From the NCBI GenBank assembly GCA_030615745.1, contig JAUWYR010000004.1:15685-79684 (forward strand): DNA of 64,000 bases, read 5' to 3'. Each line of letters starts with the position of its first letter. Positions within the stretch are counted from its first letter, which is position 1. The notes beneath the pieces were generated by a model. It saw only the letters and a list, made by a program, of their open reading frames with translations. It ran no database searches and was not told where the DNA came from. This document shows, one piece after another, positions 33,382 through 41,667 of this stretch. A program made the translations under genes and the position numbers. This stretch comes from Candidatus Zixiibacteriota bacterium (GTDB lineage: Bacteria; Zixibacteria; MSB-5A5; SM23-73-2).

Positions 33382-34386
33382 ATGAAACCTATTTTATTTC
33401 CCCTTTTTTTTCTTTTAATTTTAAGTTTATCACTTTTTTTTATCTGGAGAATTGTGTATGCGCGTATGCGTCAAGAGACCGAAGGTCAAGAGACATCAAG
33501 AGAAAGGTTTAAATCCCAACAATTTTCATCCGAAAATGCGTATGCATCAAGAGATAAAAATAATATTTTACTCTATCATAAAATAGAAGATAAGTGGGAG
33601 TGGGGAATCACCCGACAAAGGATAAGCCAATTTGAAAAGCAGATGAAATTTCTTTATAAGCAGGGTTATAAATTGATGAGGTTGGACCTGTCCGGTCAGG
33701 AAAAAAATTTCACTAATGACTTTGATTCTGAGAACAAAAAGATTTTTTTGACCTTTGATGATGGTTATGAATCTGTCTATACTCATGCTTTTCCTATTCT
33801 TGAGAAGTTTGGTTTTTCTGCAACTGTTTTTCTTATCACAGGATGGGTAGGAAAAAAGAATTTGTGGGATATAAACTGGGGGAAAAAGTTTAATCACCTC
33901 TCTTGGTCACAGATAGAAGAGCTTAAAAAATTCGGATTTAATTTTGGTTCTCATACTGTGAATCATCCTGATCTAACTAAACTTAATGGAAAAGAAGTTG
34001 AATATGAGCTTTTGAATTCAAAAAATATGATAGAAGATAGGTTAGGGGAGAGGGTTGAGTTTTTATCCTATCCATTTGGAAAATATAATAGATCAGTTCA
34101 AAGAATTGCTGAAGATATTGGTTATAAAAACGCGTTCACTATTTGCTCTGGACCAAAAAAATTTTCCGACCCATATGCTTTAGGACGATTAGGGATCTAT
34201 CTTTTTGATTCGAGCTTGACTTTACATATAAAATTGAACCAAACACCAATTTTTTGGATAGAGGATATGAAAGGAAGGATAATTAACCAATTTGCCAATG
34301 GGACAACTCTTTTCAAGTCAAAACCAAAATACGATTTTTGCTTAAAAAGTGAAAAGCCTAAAAGTATCTTCGTAAAAAAGGTATGA
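33382..34386 (+). CDS. Membrane-anchored polysaccharide deacetylase (NodB fold)
   Basis: 334 aa from ATG 33382; an in-frame TTG at 33352 would overlap the peptidase gene by 16 bp. An N-terminal membrane helix (PILFPLFFLLILSLSLFFIW) is followed by a linker and the NodB domain: FLTFDDGYES (metal Asp pair), SHTVNHPDL (H-x3-H metal site) and LSYPFGKY. It probably removes acetyl groups from a cell-wall or exopolysaccharide sugar. The linker is unusual: it is built largely from two family A elements (33462-33503 and 33538-33554), giving RMRQETEGQETSRE and NAYASRD. Confidence 0.88.
   Translation: MKPILFPLFFLLILSLSLFFIWRIVYARMRQETEGQETSRERFKSQQFSSENAYASRDKNNILLYHKIEDKWEWGITRQRISQFEKQMKFLYKQGYKLMRLDLSGQEKNFTNDFDSENKKIFLTFDDGYESVYTHAFPILEKFGFSATVFLITGWVGKKNLWDINWGKKFNHLSWSQIEELKKFGFNFGSHTVNHPDLTKLNGKEVEYELLNSKNMIEDRLGERVEFLSYPFGKYNRSVQRIAEDIGYKNAFTICSGPKKFSDPYALGRLGIYLFDSSLTLHIKLNQTPIFWIEDMKGRIINQFANGTTLFKSKPKYDFCLKSEKPKSIFVKKV
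33462..33503 (-). repeat. Dispersed element family A, long 42-bp form in the deacetylase gene
   Basis: Its reverse complement begins tctcttgatg and ends catacgc, the two halves of the 17-bp word. Between them are tctcttgaccttcgg and a further tctcttgacg unit. It is in frame and gives 14 codons of the linker after the membrane helix. The 32-bp form at the smpB end equals this copy minus one 10-bp unit. Confidence 0.7.
33538..33554 (-). repeat. Dispersed element family A, short copy in the deacetylase gene
   Basis: gcgtatgcatcaagaga, the exact reverse complement of the 17-bp word. With the flanking bases, 23 bases are shared with 40600 and 61228. It is read here in a third frame as NAYASRD. 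It lies 34 bp from the long copy in the same gene. Confidence 0.75.
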
Positions 34387-34730
34387 AAATGAGAGCATTT
34401 TTCTTGCGGTGGTTTGTTTTGAGCCTGGCAATTTTTATCGTTGCTAACATAACTAATCTTATATATATTAACAATTTAAAAACTTTGATCTTGGGAAGCT
34501 TGATTTTGGGCATTCTTAACGTGTTCCTTAAGCCGATTTTGATTTTTTTCACTTTGCCTTTGAGCATAATGACTTTAGGTCTTTTCATACTGATTATTAA
34601 TGGAGTTGTTCTTTATCTGGTCTCTTTTTTGGTCTCTGGTTTTGAAATTCAAAGTTTTGGAAAAGCTTTTTTAGCAGCTTTTTTGATAACGATATTGGGT
34701 GCCTTTATTAATTGGATAGTCAAAGACTGA
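34383..34730 (+). CDS. Phage-holin-4-like (PF04020-type) membrane protein
   Basis: 115 aa with four predicted membrane helices and the family words FLKPILIFFTLPLSIMTLGLF and VVLYLVSFLVSGFEI. The name is historical; these small membrane proteins occur throughout bacterial chromosomes and no function is established. Its ATG overlaps the stop of the deacetylase gene (ATGA), so it is co-translated with it. Confidence 0.85.
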   Translation: MKMRAFFLRWFVLSLAIFIVANITNLIYINNLKTLILGSLILGILNVFLKPILIFFTLPLSIMTLGLFILIINGVVLYLVSFLVSGFEIQSFGKAFLAAFLITILGAFINWIVKD

Positions 34731-34767
34731 ACATAAGAAGGTAAGATGGGTCTACGATTTCTACACA

Positions 34768-34832
34768 GATTCTAAGGTATCGGAGCCATAAAGGCTCCGC
34801 TAAGCGTAGCAGAGGGTTTATCCCTCTGAGAA
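34768..34832. repeat. Intergenic hairpin pair before asnS
   Basis: Two adjacent stem-loops: ggagccataaaggctcc and agagggtttatccctct, joined by gctaagcgtagc. The second has the tttat loop also seen in the element near 19905. It lies in the short gap just upstream of the asnS start. Confidence 0.55.
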
Positions 34833-34836
34833 AAAG

Positions 34837-36135
34837 ATGATAAGCCATTGTTACATTGAAGATATTGGGACGCACCTTGGAGGGGAGATTTTGCTTAAGG
34901 GTTGGTTATACAACAAGCGCTCCAAAGGTAAGATACATTTTCTCTTGGTGCGAGATGGAACAGGAATTATTCAATGTGTAATGAGTGAGGGAGAGGTTTC
35001 CGAAGATGTCTTCAACACTTATGATAAGTTAACTCAGGAGTCATCCCTTGAGGTCAAGGGTAAGGTGAGGGAGGATAAGCGTGCTCCTGGAGGATATGAG
35101 CTGGAGTTATCTGATATTAAAATCATTCAGATCGCCGAAGATTATCCTATTACACCCAAATCCCATGGAACAGCATTTTTGATGGATCACCGTCACCTGT
35201 GGTTAAGATCAAAACGTCAGCATGCAATTTTAAAAATAAGAAACGAGCTGGTGTTTGCGATAAGGGATTTCTTTTACCGCAATAAGTTCATTCTCGTTGA
35301 TGCTCCGATTCTAACCGGCGCAATTGGGGAGACCGCCTCAACATTGTTCGAGACCCAATATTACGACGAAGGCAAAGCTTATCTTGCTCAGACAGGTCAA
35401 CTATATAATGAAGCAGCTTGCATGGCTTTTGGCAAAATATATTGTTTTGGACCAACTTTCAGGGCGGAAAAATCTAAGACCAGACGTCATCTAACAGAGT
35501 TCTGGCAGGTTGAGGCTGAGATGGCATATTATGAGCAGGAGGACAATTTAGAACTTCAAGAAAAATTGGTGGAATACATTATAAGTTGGGTCTTGAAAAA
35601 AAATAAAAAGGAGCTTGAACTCTTAGAAAGGGATCTTTCAAAACTTGAGAAAATAATTGCTCCATTTCCTAAGATTTTATATGATGACGCAGTAAAAATT
35701 TTAAAAAAAGAGGGAGGCGATATAGAGTGGGGTTCTGATTTGGGTGGGGATGATGAGACGATATTATCTAATATGTATGAAAAGCCGGTTTTCGTATGTA
35801 ATTATCCTAAAAAGGCCAGGGCATTTTATATGAAGCCCCATCCGGAAAGAGAGGATCTGGTATTGTGCGCTGATCTTCTGGCTCCAGAGGGATATGGTGA
35901 GATAATCGGAGGTTCGCAGAGAAACGATGATTACGATAGCCTGGTTCAAAGGATAAAAGAGGAAAATCTCCCTTTAGATGCATATGAATGGTTTCTGGAC
36001 TTAAGAAAATATGGCTCTGTTCCTCATTCTGGTTTCGGATTAGGAGTTGAGAGGACTTTAGCCTGGATATGTAAGCTTCCACATATAAGGGAGTCGATAC
36101 CATTTCCGAGGATGCTTTATCGACTATATCCTTAG
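34837..36135 (+). CDS. asnS: Asparaginyl-tRNA synthetase
   Basis: 432 aa class IIb synthetase: OB-fold anticodon domain ([24 protein letters not shown]), then the catalytic core with [27 protein letters not shown] (motif 2), GGSQR and [12 protein letters not shown] (motif 3). The absence of the long AspRS-specific insertion and the [11 protein letters not shown] wording indicate AsnRS rather than AspRS. Direct charging of tRNA-Asn implies that Gln-dependent amidation is not needed for Asn here. Stop 36135 is 32 bp before leuS. Confidence 0.93.
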   Translation: MISHCYIEDIGTHLGGEILLKGWLYNKRSKGKIHFLLVRDGTGIIQCVMSEGEVSEDVFNTYDKLTQESSLEVKGKVREDKRAPGGYELELSDIKIIQIAEDYPITPKSHGTAFLMDHRHLWLRSKRQHAILKIRNELVFAIRDFFYRNKFILVDAPILTGAIGETASTLFETQYYDEGKAYLAQTGQLYNEAACMAFGKIYCFGPTFRAEKSKTRRHLTEFWQVEAEMAYYEQEDNLELQEKLVEYIISWVLKKNKKELELLERDLSKLEKIIAPFPKILYDDAVKILKKEGGDIEWGSDLGGDDETILSNMYEKPVFVCNYPKKARAFYMKPHPEREDLVLCADLLAPEGYGEIIGGSQRNDDYDSLVQRIKEENLPLDAYEWFLDLRKYGSVPHSGFGLGVERTLAWICKLPHIRESIPFPRMLYRLYP

Positions 36136-36167
36136 AAGATTGAATTAAAAGAGATAAAAGGATTAAA

Positions 36168-38621
36168 ATGCAAATGTATCCTTTTAAAGAAATAGAGGAG
36201 AGGTGGCAGAAAAGATGGGAAAAGCAAAAGCTCTACCTTACCCCTGATCCTCCCAAGAAGAAATATTACATGCTGGTTATGTTCGCCTATACCTCTGGTG
36301 ATATTCACATAGGTCATTTCAGAAATTACATAATAGGTGATGTGATTGCCAGATACAAGACGATGAATGGATTCGATGTTCTGCATCCGTTTGGATGGGA
36401 CGCTTTTGGTCTTCCAGCAGAGGAGGCGGCAATAAAACACGGTGTTAATCCAGAGGAGTGGGCTTTAAAAAATATAGAGGTCTCAAGAAAGACTATACAG
36501 AAAAGCGGGGTATCTTTTGATTGGGAAAGGGAGGTCATAACCTGCCTTCCTGATTACTACAAATGGACTCAATGGATGTTTCTGAGACTTTATGAGAATA
36601 ACTTAGCTTATCGAGGTAAATCATTTGTGAATTGGTGTCCACATTGCAATACTGTTTTAGCTAATGAGCAGGTTGTCGGGAGGAGGTGCTGGAGATGTGA
36701 ACATGAGGTTACCAAAAAGGAGCTTTCGCAATGGTTTTTTAAAATCACCGCCTACATCCAGAGATTACTTTCTGATCTTTTTAAGCTTAAAGACTGGCCC
36801 GAACCAATAAAAATAATGCAAAGAAACTGGATCGGTAAATCAGAGGGGACAGAGATAGATTTCACAATAGAAGGAACTGGCGAGAAAATCTCTGTTTTCA
36901 CCACACGATCTGATACTATATATGGAGTTACATTTATGGCAATCTCTCCGGAAAATCCCCTTTTGCAAAAATTAAATATTGAGCCCAAATACAAAAAAGA
37001 TGTTGATGATTATATAAGAAAATCTGCTTTTAGAAATGAGGCTGAAAGAGTTTCTGCAGCAGAAAAAGATGGTGTTTTCACTGGAAGATTTGCTATAAAC
37101 CCACTCTCTGGTGAAAAGATACAGTTATGGGTAGCGGATTACGTGGTAGGCACCTATGGAACTGGAATCGTGATGGGTGTTCCAGGACATGACCAGAGAG
37201 ATTTCGAGTTCTGTAAAAAGTATAAAATCCCCATAAAAGTAGTTATACAGCCAAAGGGTCTTACTTTTTCTCCCAATAAGATGAAAAAGGCATACGTTGA
37301 ACCGGGAGTGATGGTCAACTCAGACAGATTCAATGGACTTTGGTCTGAAAAGGGAATTGAGAAGATAACAGAATATGTAGAATTAAAAAAACTTGGGAGG
37401 AAAAAAATAAATTATAAGCTGAGAGACTGGCTTATCTCTCGTCAGAGATTTTGGGGAGCGCCAATTCCTATGATTCACTGCGAAAAATGCGGGATGGTTC
37501 CTGTGCCTGAAAAAGATTTGCCTGTTCTTTTGCCTAAAAGTAACATAGACTTTTTTCCAAAAGGCAGGTCTCCTTTAGCTGATGTGGATGAGTTTATCAA
37601 GACTACCTGCCCTAAGTGTAAAGGTAAAGCTAAAAGAGACCCTGACACGATGGATACGTTTGTCTGTTCCTCCTGGTATCTTTTCAGATACACTGATCCT
37701 AAAAATAAAAACCAGCCTTTTGCAAAAAAGAAAGTTTCCCGGTGGTTGCCAGTGGATAAATACATCGGAGGTGCAGAACATGCAACAGGTCATCTTTTGT
37801 ATTTCAGATTCTTTACCAAGTTTTTACACGACATCGGGTATTTGTCAGTCGATGAGCCAGCAATTGAGCTTTTTAACCATGGGATGGTTTTGGATTCAAA
37901 AGGTGAGGTGATGTCAAAATCGAAGGGAAATGCAGTTTCTCCGATCGATTTGATGAACCAGAAAGGTGTAGATGTTTCAAGAATTGCGGTCTATTTTGCT
38001 GCCCCTTCTGAGAAGGAGATATTGTGGACAGGCGAAGGGATTACAGGTGCATCGAGATTTCTGAATAAAATTTATAATTTAGCACAAAAAGTTAAGCCAA
38101 AAGACTTAAATTATAATATCAAGTTTAATGACTTAACTGATACTGAAAAAACAACTTACAGAAAATTACATCAGACGATAAAAAAGGTTAATGAAGACAT
38201 AGAGACTCTACAATTTAACACTGCTATTGCTTCTATGATGGAGTTTTTGAACCTGTTTAGCTCAATATCTTCTGATTCAAGGATTTATACCTATTGTCTT
38301 AAGAATTTAATCCAGCTTTTAGCTCCATTTGCTCCACATTTAGCAGAGGAGTTATGGGAGAAATTGGGTTTTAAACAGAGTGTTTTCAAATCCAAATGGC
38401 CCGCTTATGATAAAGACGCAGTGATCGAAGAATTAGTTACTATCGTAGTTCAGGTAAATGGCAAGCTCAGGACGTCTTTTGAGGTTCCATTGAATACTGA
38501 TAAGGAGAAGATCGAGAGAATAGCTTTGGAGAATGAGAAAATTAAGAAATTTACTAAGGATAAAAGGGTTTTAAAGACTATTTTTATTCCTAATAAATTG
38601 ATAAATCTGGTGGTGGGGTAG
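36168..38621 (+). CDS. leuS: Leucyl-tRNA synthetase
   Basis: 817 aa, class Ia. HIGH box in GDIHIGHFRNY near residue 46; KMSKS box VMSKSKGNAVSP near residue 582. The CP1 editing domain (about 225-415) contains TTRSDTIYGVTF and GTGIVMGVPGHDQRDFEF. Two zinc-type cysteine clusters are seen: WCPHCNTV...CWRCE near 160 and CEKCG...CPKCKG near 440-490. The C-terminal anticodon domain follows. Fits the bacterial enzyme in length and order. Confidence 0.97.
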   Translation: MQMYPFKEIEERWQKRWEKQKLYLTPDPPKKKYYMLVMFAYTSGDIHIGHFRNYIIGDVIARYKTMNGFDVLHPFGWDAFGLPAEEAAIKHGVNPEEWALKNIEVSRKTIQKSGVSFDWEREVITCLPDYYKWTQWMFLRLYENNLAYRGKSFVNWCPHCNTVLANEQVVGRRCWRCEHEVTKKELSQWFFKITAYIQRLLSDLFKLKDWPEPIKIMQRNWIGKSEGTEIDFTIEGTGEKISVFTTRSDTIYGVTFMAISPENPLLQKLNIEPKYKKDVDDYIRKSAFRNEAERVSAAEKDGVFTGRFAINPLSGEKIQLWVADYVVGTYGTGIVMGVPGHDQRDFEFCKKYKIPIKVVIQPKGLTFSPNKMKKAYVEPGVMVNSDRFNGLWSEKGIEKITEYVELKKLGRKKINYKLRDWLISRQRFWGAPIPMIHCEKCGMVPVPEKDLPVLLPKSNIDFFPKGRSPLADVDEFIKTTCPKCKGKAKRDPDTMDTFVCSSWYLFRYTDPKNKNQPFAKKKVSRWLPVDKYIGGAEHATGHLLYFRFFTKFLHDIGYLSVDEPAIELFNHGMVLDSKGEVMSKSKGNAVSPIDLMNQKGVDVSRIAVYFAAPSEKEILWTGEGITGASRFLNKIYNLAQKVKPKDLNYNIKFNDLTDTEKTTYRKLHQTIKKVNEDIETLQFNTAIASMMEFLNLFSSISSDSRIYTYCLKNLIQLLAPFAPHLAEELWEKLGFKQSVFKSKWPAYDKDAVIEELVTIVVQVNGKLRTSFEVPLNTDKEKIERIALENEKIKKFTKDKRVLKTIFIPNKLINLVVG

Positions 38622-39698
38622 AGGCAAAACCAGGGATTTTTGATGATTGATGATTAATGAAGATTTTTAAATTGCGAGGTGAGTTTACATAATGTTTATT
38701 ATAAGACCTTTTATGGTTCGCTTTATCTTGAGTTCTTAAAAGATAAAGTTCGCATTCCTTCTTTTTTAGAGGGAAACTTTTGTTCGCTTTTTTTAGCCTG
38801 GTCAAATGGAAGAAATTTTAAAACCCAGTTCCCTGACGTTAGGAGGATTCCATTATGAAGTCATTATCTGTAAAAGGAGCCGGCAGAGCTTCCCAGAAAT
38901 CCCAGCCCACGTATGTCAAACTCTTAATGGAATGCGAACCTTTCAGGTTTGCCTTTCCTTATAGTTTTTCTTAAAAGTAAAGCTGAAGCTTTACACTCCA
39001 TATCTCACCTTATAGATTTGGTTTTTTCAGAAATCTCTTATTTTAAGATTATGTGGGTTATTGACTTAAACTAAAACTTTAAGTCATAATAATATATTAT
39101 CTGGAGTGCAACAACTTGTTGTTGCAACTCTATGCGAAAACAAGTTTTCGCACTACCTAAGAGAAAAGCAGAGCAAGGGTGCTCTGCGCTATGAGGTTTT
39201 GTGTTTTTTGAACAGACAGGAATGTCTGTTCTACCTTCGGTTATTTTTTAACATCGGGCATGTTCGAAGAATGCTTCGCAAAGCCCGACGCTACATTTAA
39301 AAAAATTTATCAAACACAAAAATTGGGATTACTAACTATCTTTGCAAACGTTTTTTATTTTTCAGCAAACCTCTCCCCTATCAGACCTAAACTAAAACTT
39401 TAAGTCGAACGTCGGGTATGAAACCCGACGCTACGCTTAAATTTTCTGTGCTGGTCAAGTCCCCTGACTCGACCAGAAAATCTCTGTTCCGCGGGGATGT
39501 TATCTCTGGCCAGCCAGGCATCCCCGCAAATAAATTCTGGGTGGATGATAACATCCGCCCAGAACAAAGAAATATATGTACGTAATCTTTTGTCCCTAAA
39601 TCCTTTTTTTAGGAACAATTATTATTAATTAGTATATAAGTATATGATATGCTCAAATTTCCTTGCAACATGATTTTCATTTTGATATATTAAAAAAG
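38622..39698. repeat. 1-kb repeat-rich gap between leuS and smpB
   Basis: Apart from a doubtful 39-codon frame (38855-38974) I see no gene. The region is crowded with short hairpins: gtaaagctgaagctttacactcc (38977-38999); gtgcaacaacttgttgttgcaac then gcgaaaacaagttttcgc (about 39105-39153); gaacagacaggaatgtctgttc (39209-39230); a family D word (39263-39279) within cgggcatg...gcccg; cgtcgggtatgaaacccgacg (39409-39429); gcggggatg...catccccgc (about 39491-39527); and ttctgggtggatg-ataa-catccgcccagaa (39535-39564). The stretch therefore looks like an accumulation site for the dispersed hairpin elements. Confidence 0.7.
38855..38974 (+). CDS. Doubtful 39-residue peptide
   Basis: ATG 38855 to TAA 38972-38974, preceded at ideal distance by aggagg (38841-38846), the only strong ribosome site in this 1-kb gap. 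The peptide starts MKSLSVKGAGRASQKSQPTY and is unlike anything I recognise. The 3' end runs up to a repeated hairpin. It could be a real small protein, a leader peptide or the remnant of a lost gene. Confidence 0.25.
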   Translation: MKSLSVKGAGRASQKSQPTYVKLLMECEPFRFAFPYSFS

Positions 39699-40169
39699 AT
39701 GGAAAAAAAAGAAGAGATAAAAATAGTAGCGACTAACAGGAAGGCTCATCACGACTATACTATAGTTGAGACCTATGAGGCTGGGTTGGAACTAAAGGGG
39801 AGCGAGGTTAAATCTTTAAGGGAAGGTAAAGTCTCTTTGAGGGACTCCTTTGCCAGGATAGTTGATGAACAGCTACATTTATTAAATATGCACATAAGCT
39901 CCTATGAGAAGGCATCTAAGTTTGGACATGATCCAAAAAGAACAAAAAAATTGTTGATGCATAAAAGGGAAATAAAAAGACTTATGGGCAAAACTTTTGA
40001 AAAGGGATACACCTTAGTCCCTTTAAAAATCTACTTTAAAGGAAGTTTTGCCAAGGTGGAATTAGCCCTAGTCACTGGTAAAAGAAAATATGATAAAAGG
40101 AGAGCCCTGGCTGAAAAAGAGGCTAAAAGAAAAATAGAAAGAGCCTTTAAAGAGAGACAAATCTCTTGA
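39699..40169 (+). CDS. smpB: SsrA (tmRNA)-binding protein SmpB
   Basis: 156 aa from ATG 39699. KIVATNRKAHHDYTIVETYEAGLELKGSEVKSLR is the classic N-terminal barrel wording (only its first part quoted matters: NRKAHHDY and GSEVKSLR). HISSYEKASKFGHDPKRTKKLL and KRKYDKRRALAEKEAKRKIER are the tmRNA-binding and decoding tail. It rescues stalled ribosomes with tmRNA, which is not seen in the window. An upstream in-frame TTG (39663) would add 12 atypical residues. The stop TGA lies inside a family A element, so the last residues (QIS) are element-derived. Confidence 0.95.
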   Translation: MEKKEEIKIVATNRKAHHDYTIVETYEAGLELKGSEVKSLREGKVSLRDSFARIVDEQLHLLNMHISSYEKASKFGHDPKRTKKLLMHKREIKRLMGKTFEKGYTLVPLKIYFKGSFAKVELALVTGKRKYDKRRALAEKEAKRKIERAFKERQIS

Positions 40170-40193
40170 TGTCTCTTGACCTTCGGCATACGC
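40162..40193 (+). repeat. Dispersed element family A, 32-bp form at the smpB stop
   Basis: Begins tctcttgatg and ends catacgc, with tctcttgaccttcgg between. It equals the 42-bp form in the deacetylase gene less one 10-bp unit. The smpB stop codon (TGA) is the tga of the first unit. Confidence 0.7.
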
Positions 40194-40200
40194 AAATAAG

Positions 40201-41667
40201 ATGGCAAAAAAAGTAGCTTTTTTAACAATCTTTTTAGTGTCGTCGTTTGCCTTTACATCTTTATCCCAAAGCATTTATGAACTTTCAAACTTACCTAAAG
40301 TAAAAATAGATAAAGTTGATTATGTTTGTTTAGATGAAGTTGTCCGGGTTTTGCGTATGCATCAAGAGATAGGTGGTAAGATTTATCAGGATGAAAAAGA
40401 GGGAAAAGCGATATGGTATTATAAGGGTCAAAGATTGGAATTTACACCCTTTTCCCCTTACGTTTTAATTGATAACTCAATCTATGATCTTTTGTTCGAG
40501 GTAAAATTAAAGAAAGGGGAAATCTTTGTTCCTCAAAAAAATTTCTTTTCCCTTTTAAAAGAGTTAAAAAAGCAAAGCAAAAAATTCAAGGAAAACTTAT
40601 CTCTTGATGCATACGCATTTTCAAAACCCTCTTATCTTGAGTATAACATCACAGATATTTTTGCATCTAAAAAGCTCAATGGAATTTTAATCGAGATATT
40701 TATTTCCTATCCCATAAATTATGAGGTTTTTAAAAGTGAGAATAACTGTATCAACATTTTCTTCTATGAGGGGAAAATCGACACCGGTTATTTTAATTTC
40801 AAAGAAATTCCAAGTATAATAAAAAAGATAACGGCTTATCAATACGGAAACTCAGTCCAGGTCTCCTTATGGACGAAAAAGTCCTTTCATACACTATCCC
40901 ACAATCTGGAATCTTTTCCTTTTCGTATTCAAATCTCCTTGGAGGATACAACCGAGATTGCTAAAAGTGCACAAGATGATCTAATCGACGTGGTGGTCAT
41001 TGACCCAGGTCATGGTGGGGTCGATTTTGGATTTTTTGGTCAAAGGAGTCTTTGGGAAAAAGATATCACTTTAGATATAGCCTTAAGGTTAAAAAAGCTT
41101 TTAGAGAAAGAAACTGATTTAAAAGTTGTCCTTACAAGAGATTATGATGTTTTTATTCCTCTTAAAAAAAGAGCAAGAATAGCAAATAAAGAGGGTGGAG
41201 ACCTGTTAATAAGCATTCACTGTGAATTTTCTGAGGACGAAAATGAATCTGGATTTGAAATCTTCTTTTTCGGAGAGTCTCAAAAAGATAAAGAAACGAC
41301 TTTAACTTTTAAAGAGGATTTAGAAAAAACCAATGAAATTTTTTCTGATTCGATTTTTATTCTCCCTGACACCACCCAATACCTGTTCTTTGAACAGTCA
41401 AAAAATTTAGCTTTTATAGTTTGTGAGGAGATGGAAAAAAAACTTAAAATGTTTTCAAAGGGAATTTTTCAAGAAAAGTTTTTAGTTTTGAAAAAAGCCT
41501 ATATGCTTGGAATTTTAGTTAATTGTGGATTTATCTCCAATCCAGATGAGGAAAAGCTTTTGGCACAAAGTCCTTTTAGAGAAAAAATTGCAGAGGCTCT
41601 GTTTTTTGGAATAATGAGGTTTAAAATTGAGGGTGAGCACGAAAAAAGCTATGAAGCTAAAAGATGA
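40201..41667 (+). CDS. N-acetylmuramoyl-L-alanine amidase (Amidase_3) with altered active site
   Basis: 488 aa. A signal peptide (1-23) is followed by an N-terminal beta-rich region resembling copper-amine-oxidase-N/AMIN modules. The Amidase_3 domain starts near residue 265: DPGHGG (zinc His), SLWEKD (zinc Glu) and SIHCEF in place of SIHxNx (zinc His). The last motif, normally LVExGFxSN with the catalytic Glu, reads ILVNCGFISN, so that Glu is Asn here. Zinc binding seems intact but activity is doubtful. Two family A elements lie in the N-terminal half (40353, 40600), giving LRMHQEI and SLDAYA. It overlaps the murI region slightly at the 3' end. Confidence 0.85.
   Translation: MAKKVAFLTIFLVSSFAFTSLSQSIYELSNLPKVKIDKVDYVCLDEVVRVLRMHQEIGGKIYQDEKEGKAIWYYKGQRLEFTPFSPYVLIDNSIYDLLFEVKLKKGEIFVPQKNFFSLLKELKKQSKKFKENLSLDAYAFSKPSYLEYNITDIFASKKLNGILIEIFISYPINYEVFKSENNCINIFFYEGKIDTGYFNFKEIPSIIKKITAYQYGNSVQVSLWTKKSFHTLSHNLESFPFRIQISLEDTTEIAKSAQDDLIDVVVIDPGHGGVDFGFFGQRSLWEKDITLDIALRLKKLLEKETDLKVVLTRDYDVFIPLKKRARIANKEGGDLLISIHCEFSEDENESGFEIFFFGESQKDKETTLTFKEDLEKTNEIFSDSIFILPDTTQYLFFEQSKNLAFIVCEEMEKKLKMFSKGIFQEKFLVLKKAYMLGILVNCGFISNPDEEKLLAQSPFREKIAEALFFGIMRFKIEGEHEKSYEAKR
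40353..40369 (-). repeat. Dispersed element family A, first copy in the amidase gene
   Basis: gcgtatgcatcaagaga, exact reverse complement of the 17-bp word, read as RMHQE. It is the same orientation and frame as the accB copy (relative to transcription) and opposite to the second copy in this gene. Confidence 0.75.
40600..40616 (+). repeat. Dispersed element family A, second copy in the amidase gene
   Basis: tctcttgatgcatacgc read as SLDAYA, as in nrnA. The match extends to 23 bases (through attttc) with the accB and deacetylase copies. Confidence 0.75.

Noticed and set aside
39106-39300. 64-codon plus-strand frame in the leuS-smpB gap
   Set aside because: It reads straight through four hairpin elements, has no ribosome site and its peptide is only the translation of repeats.
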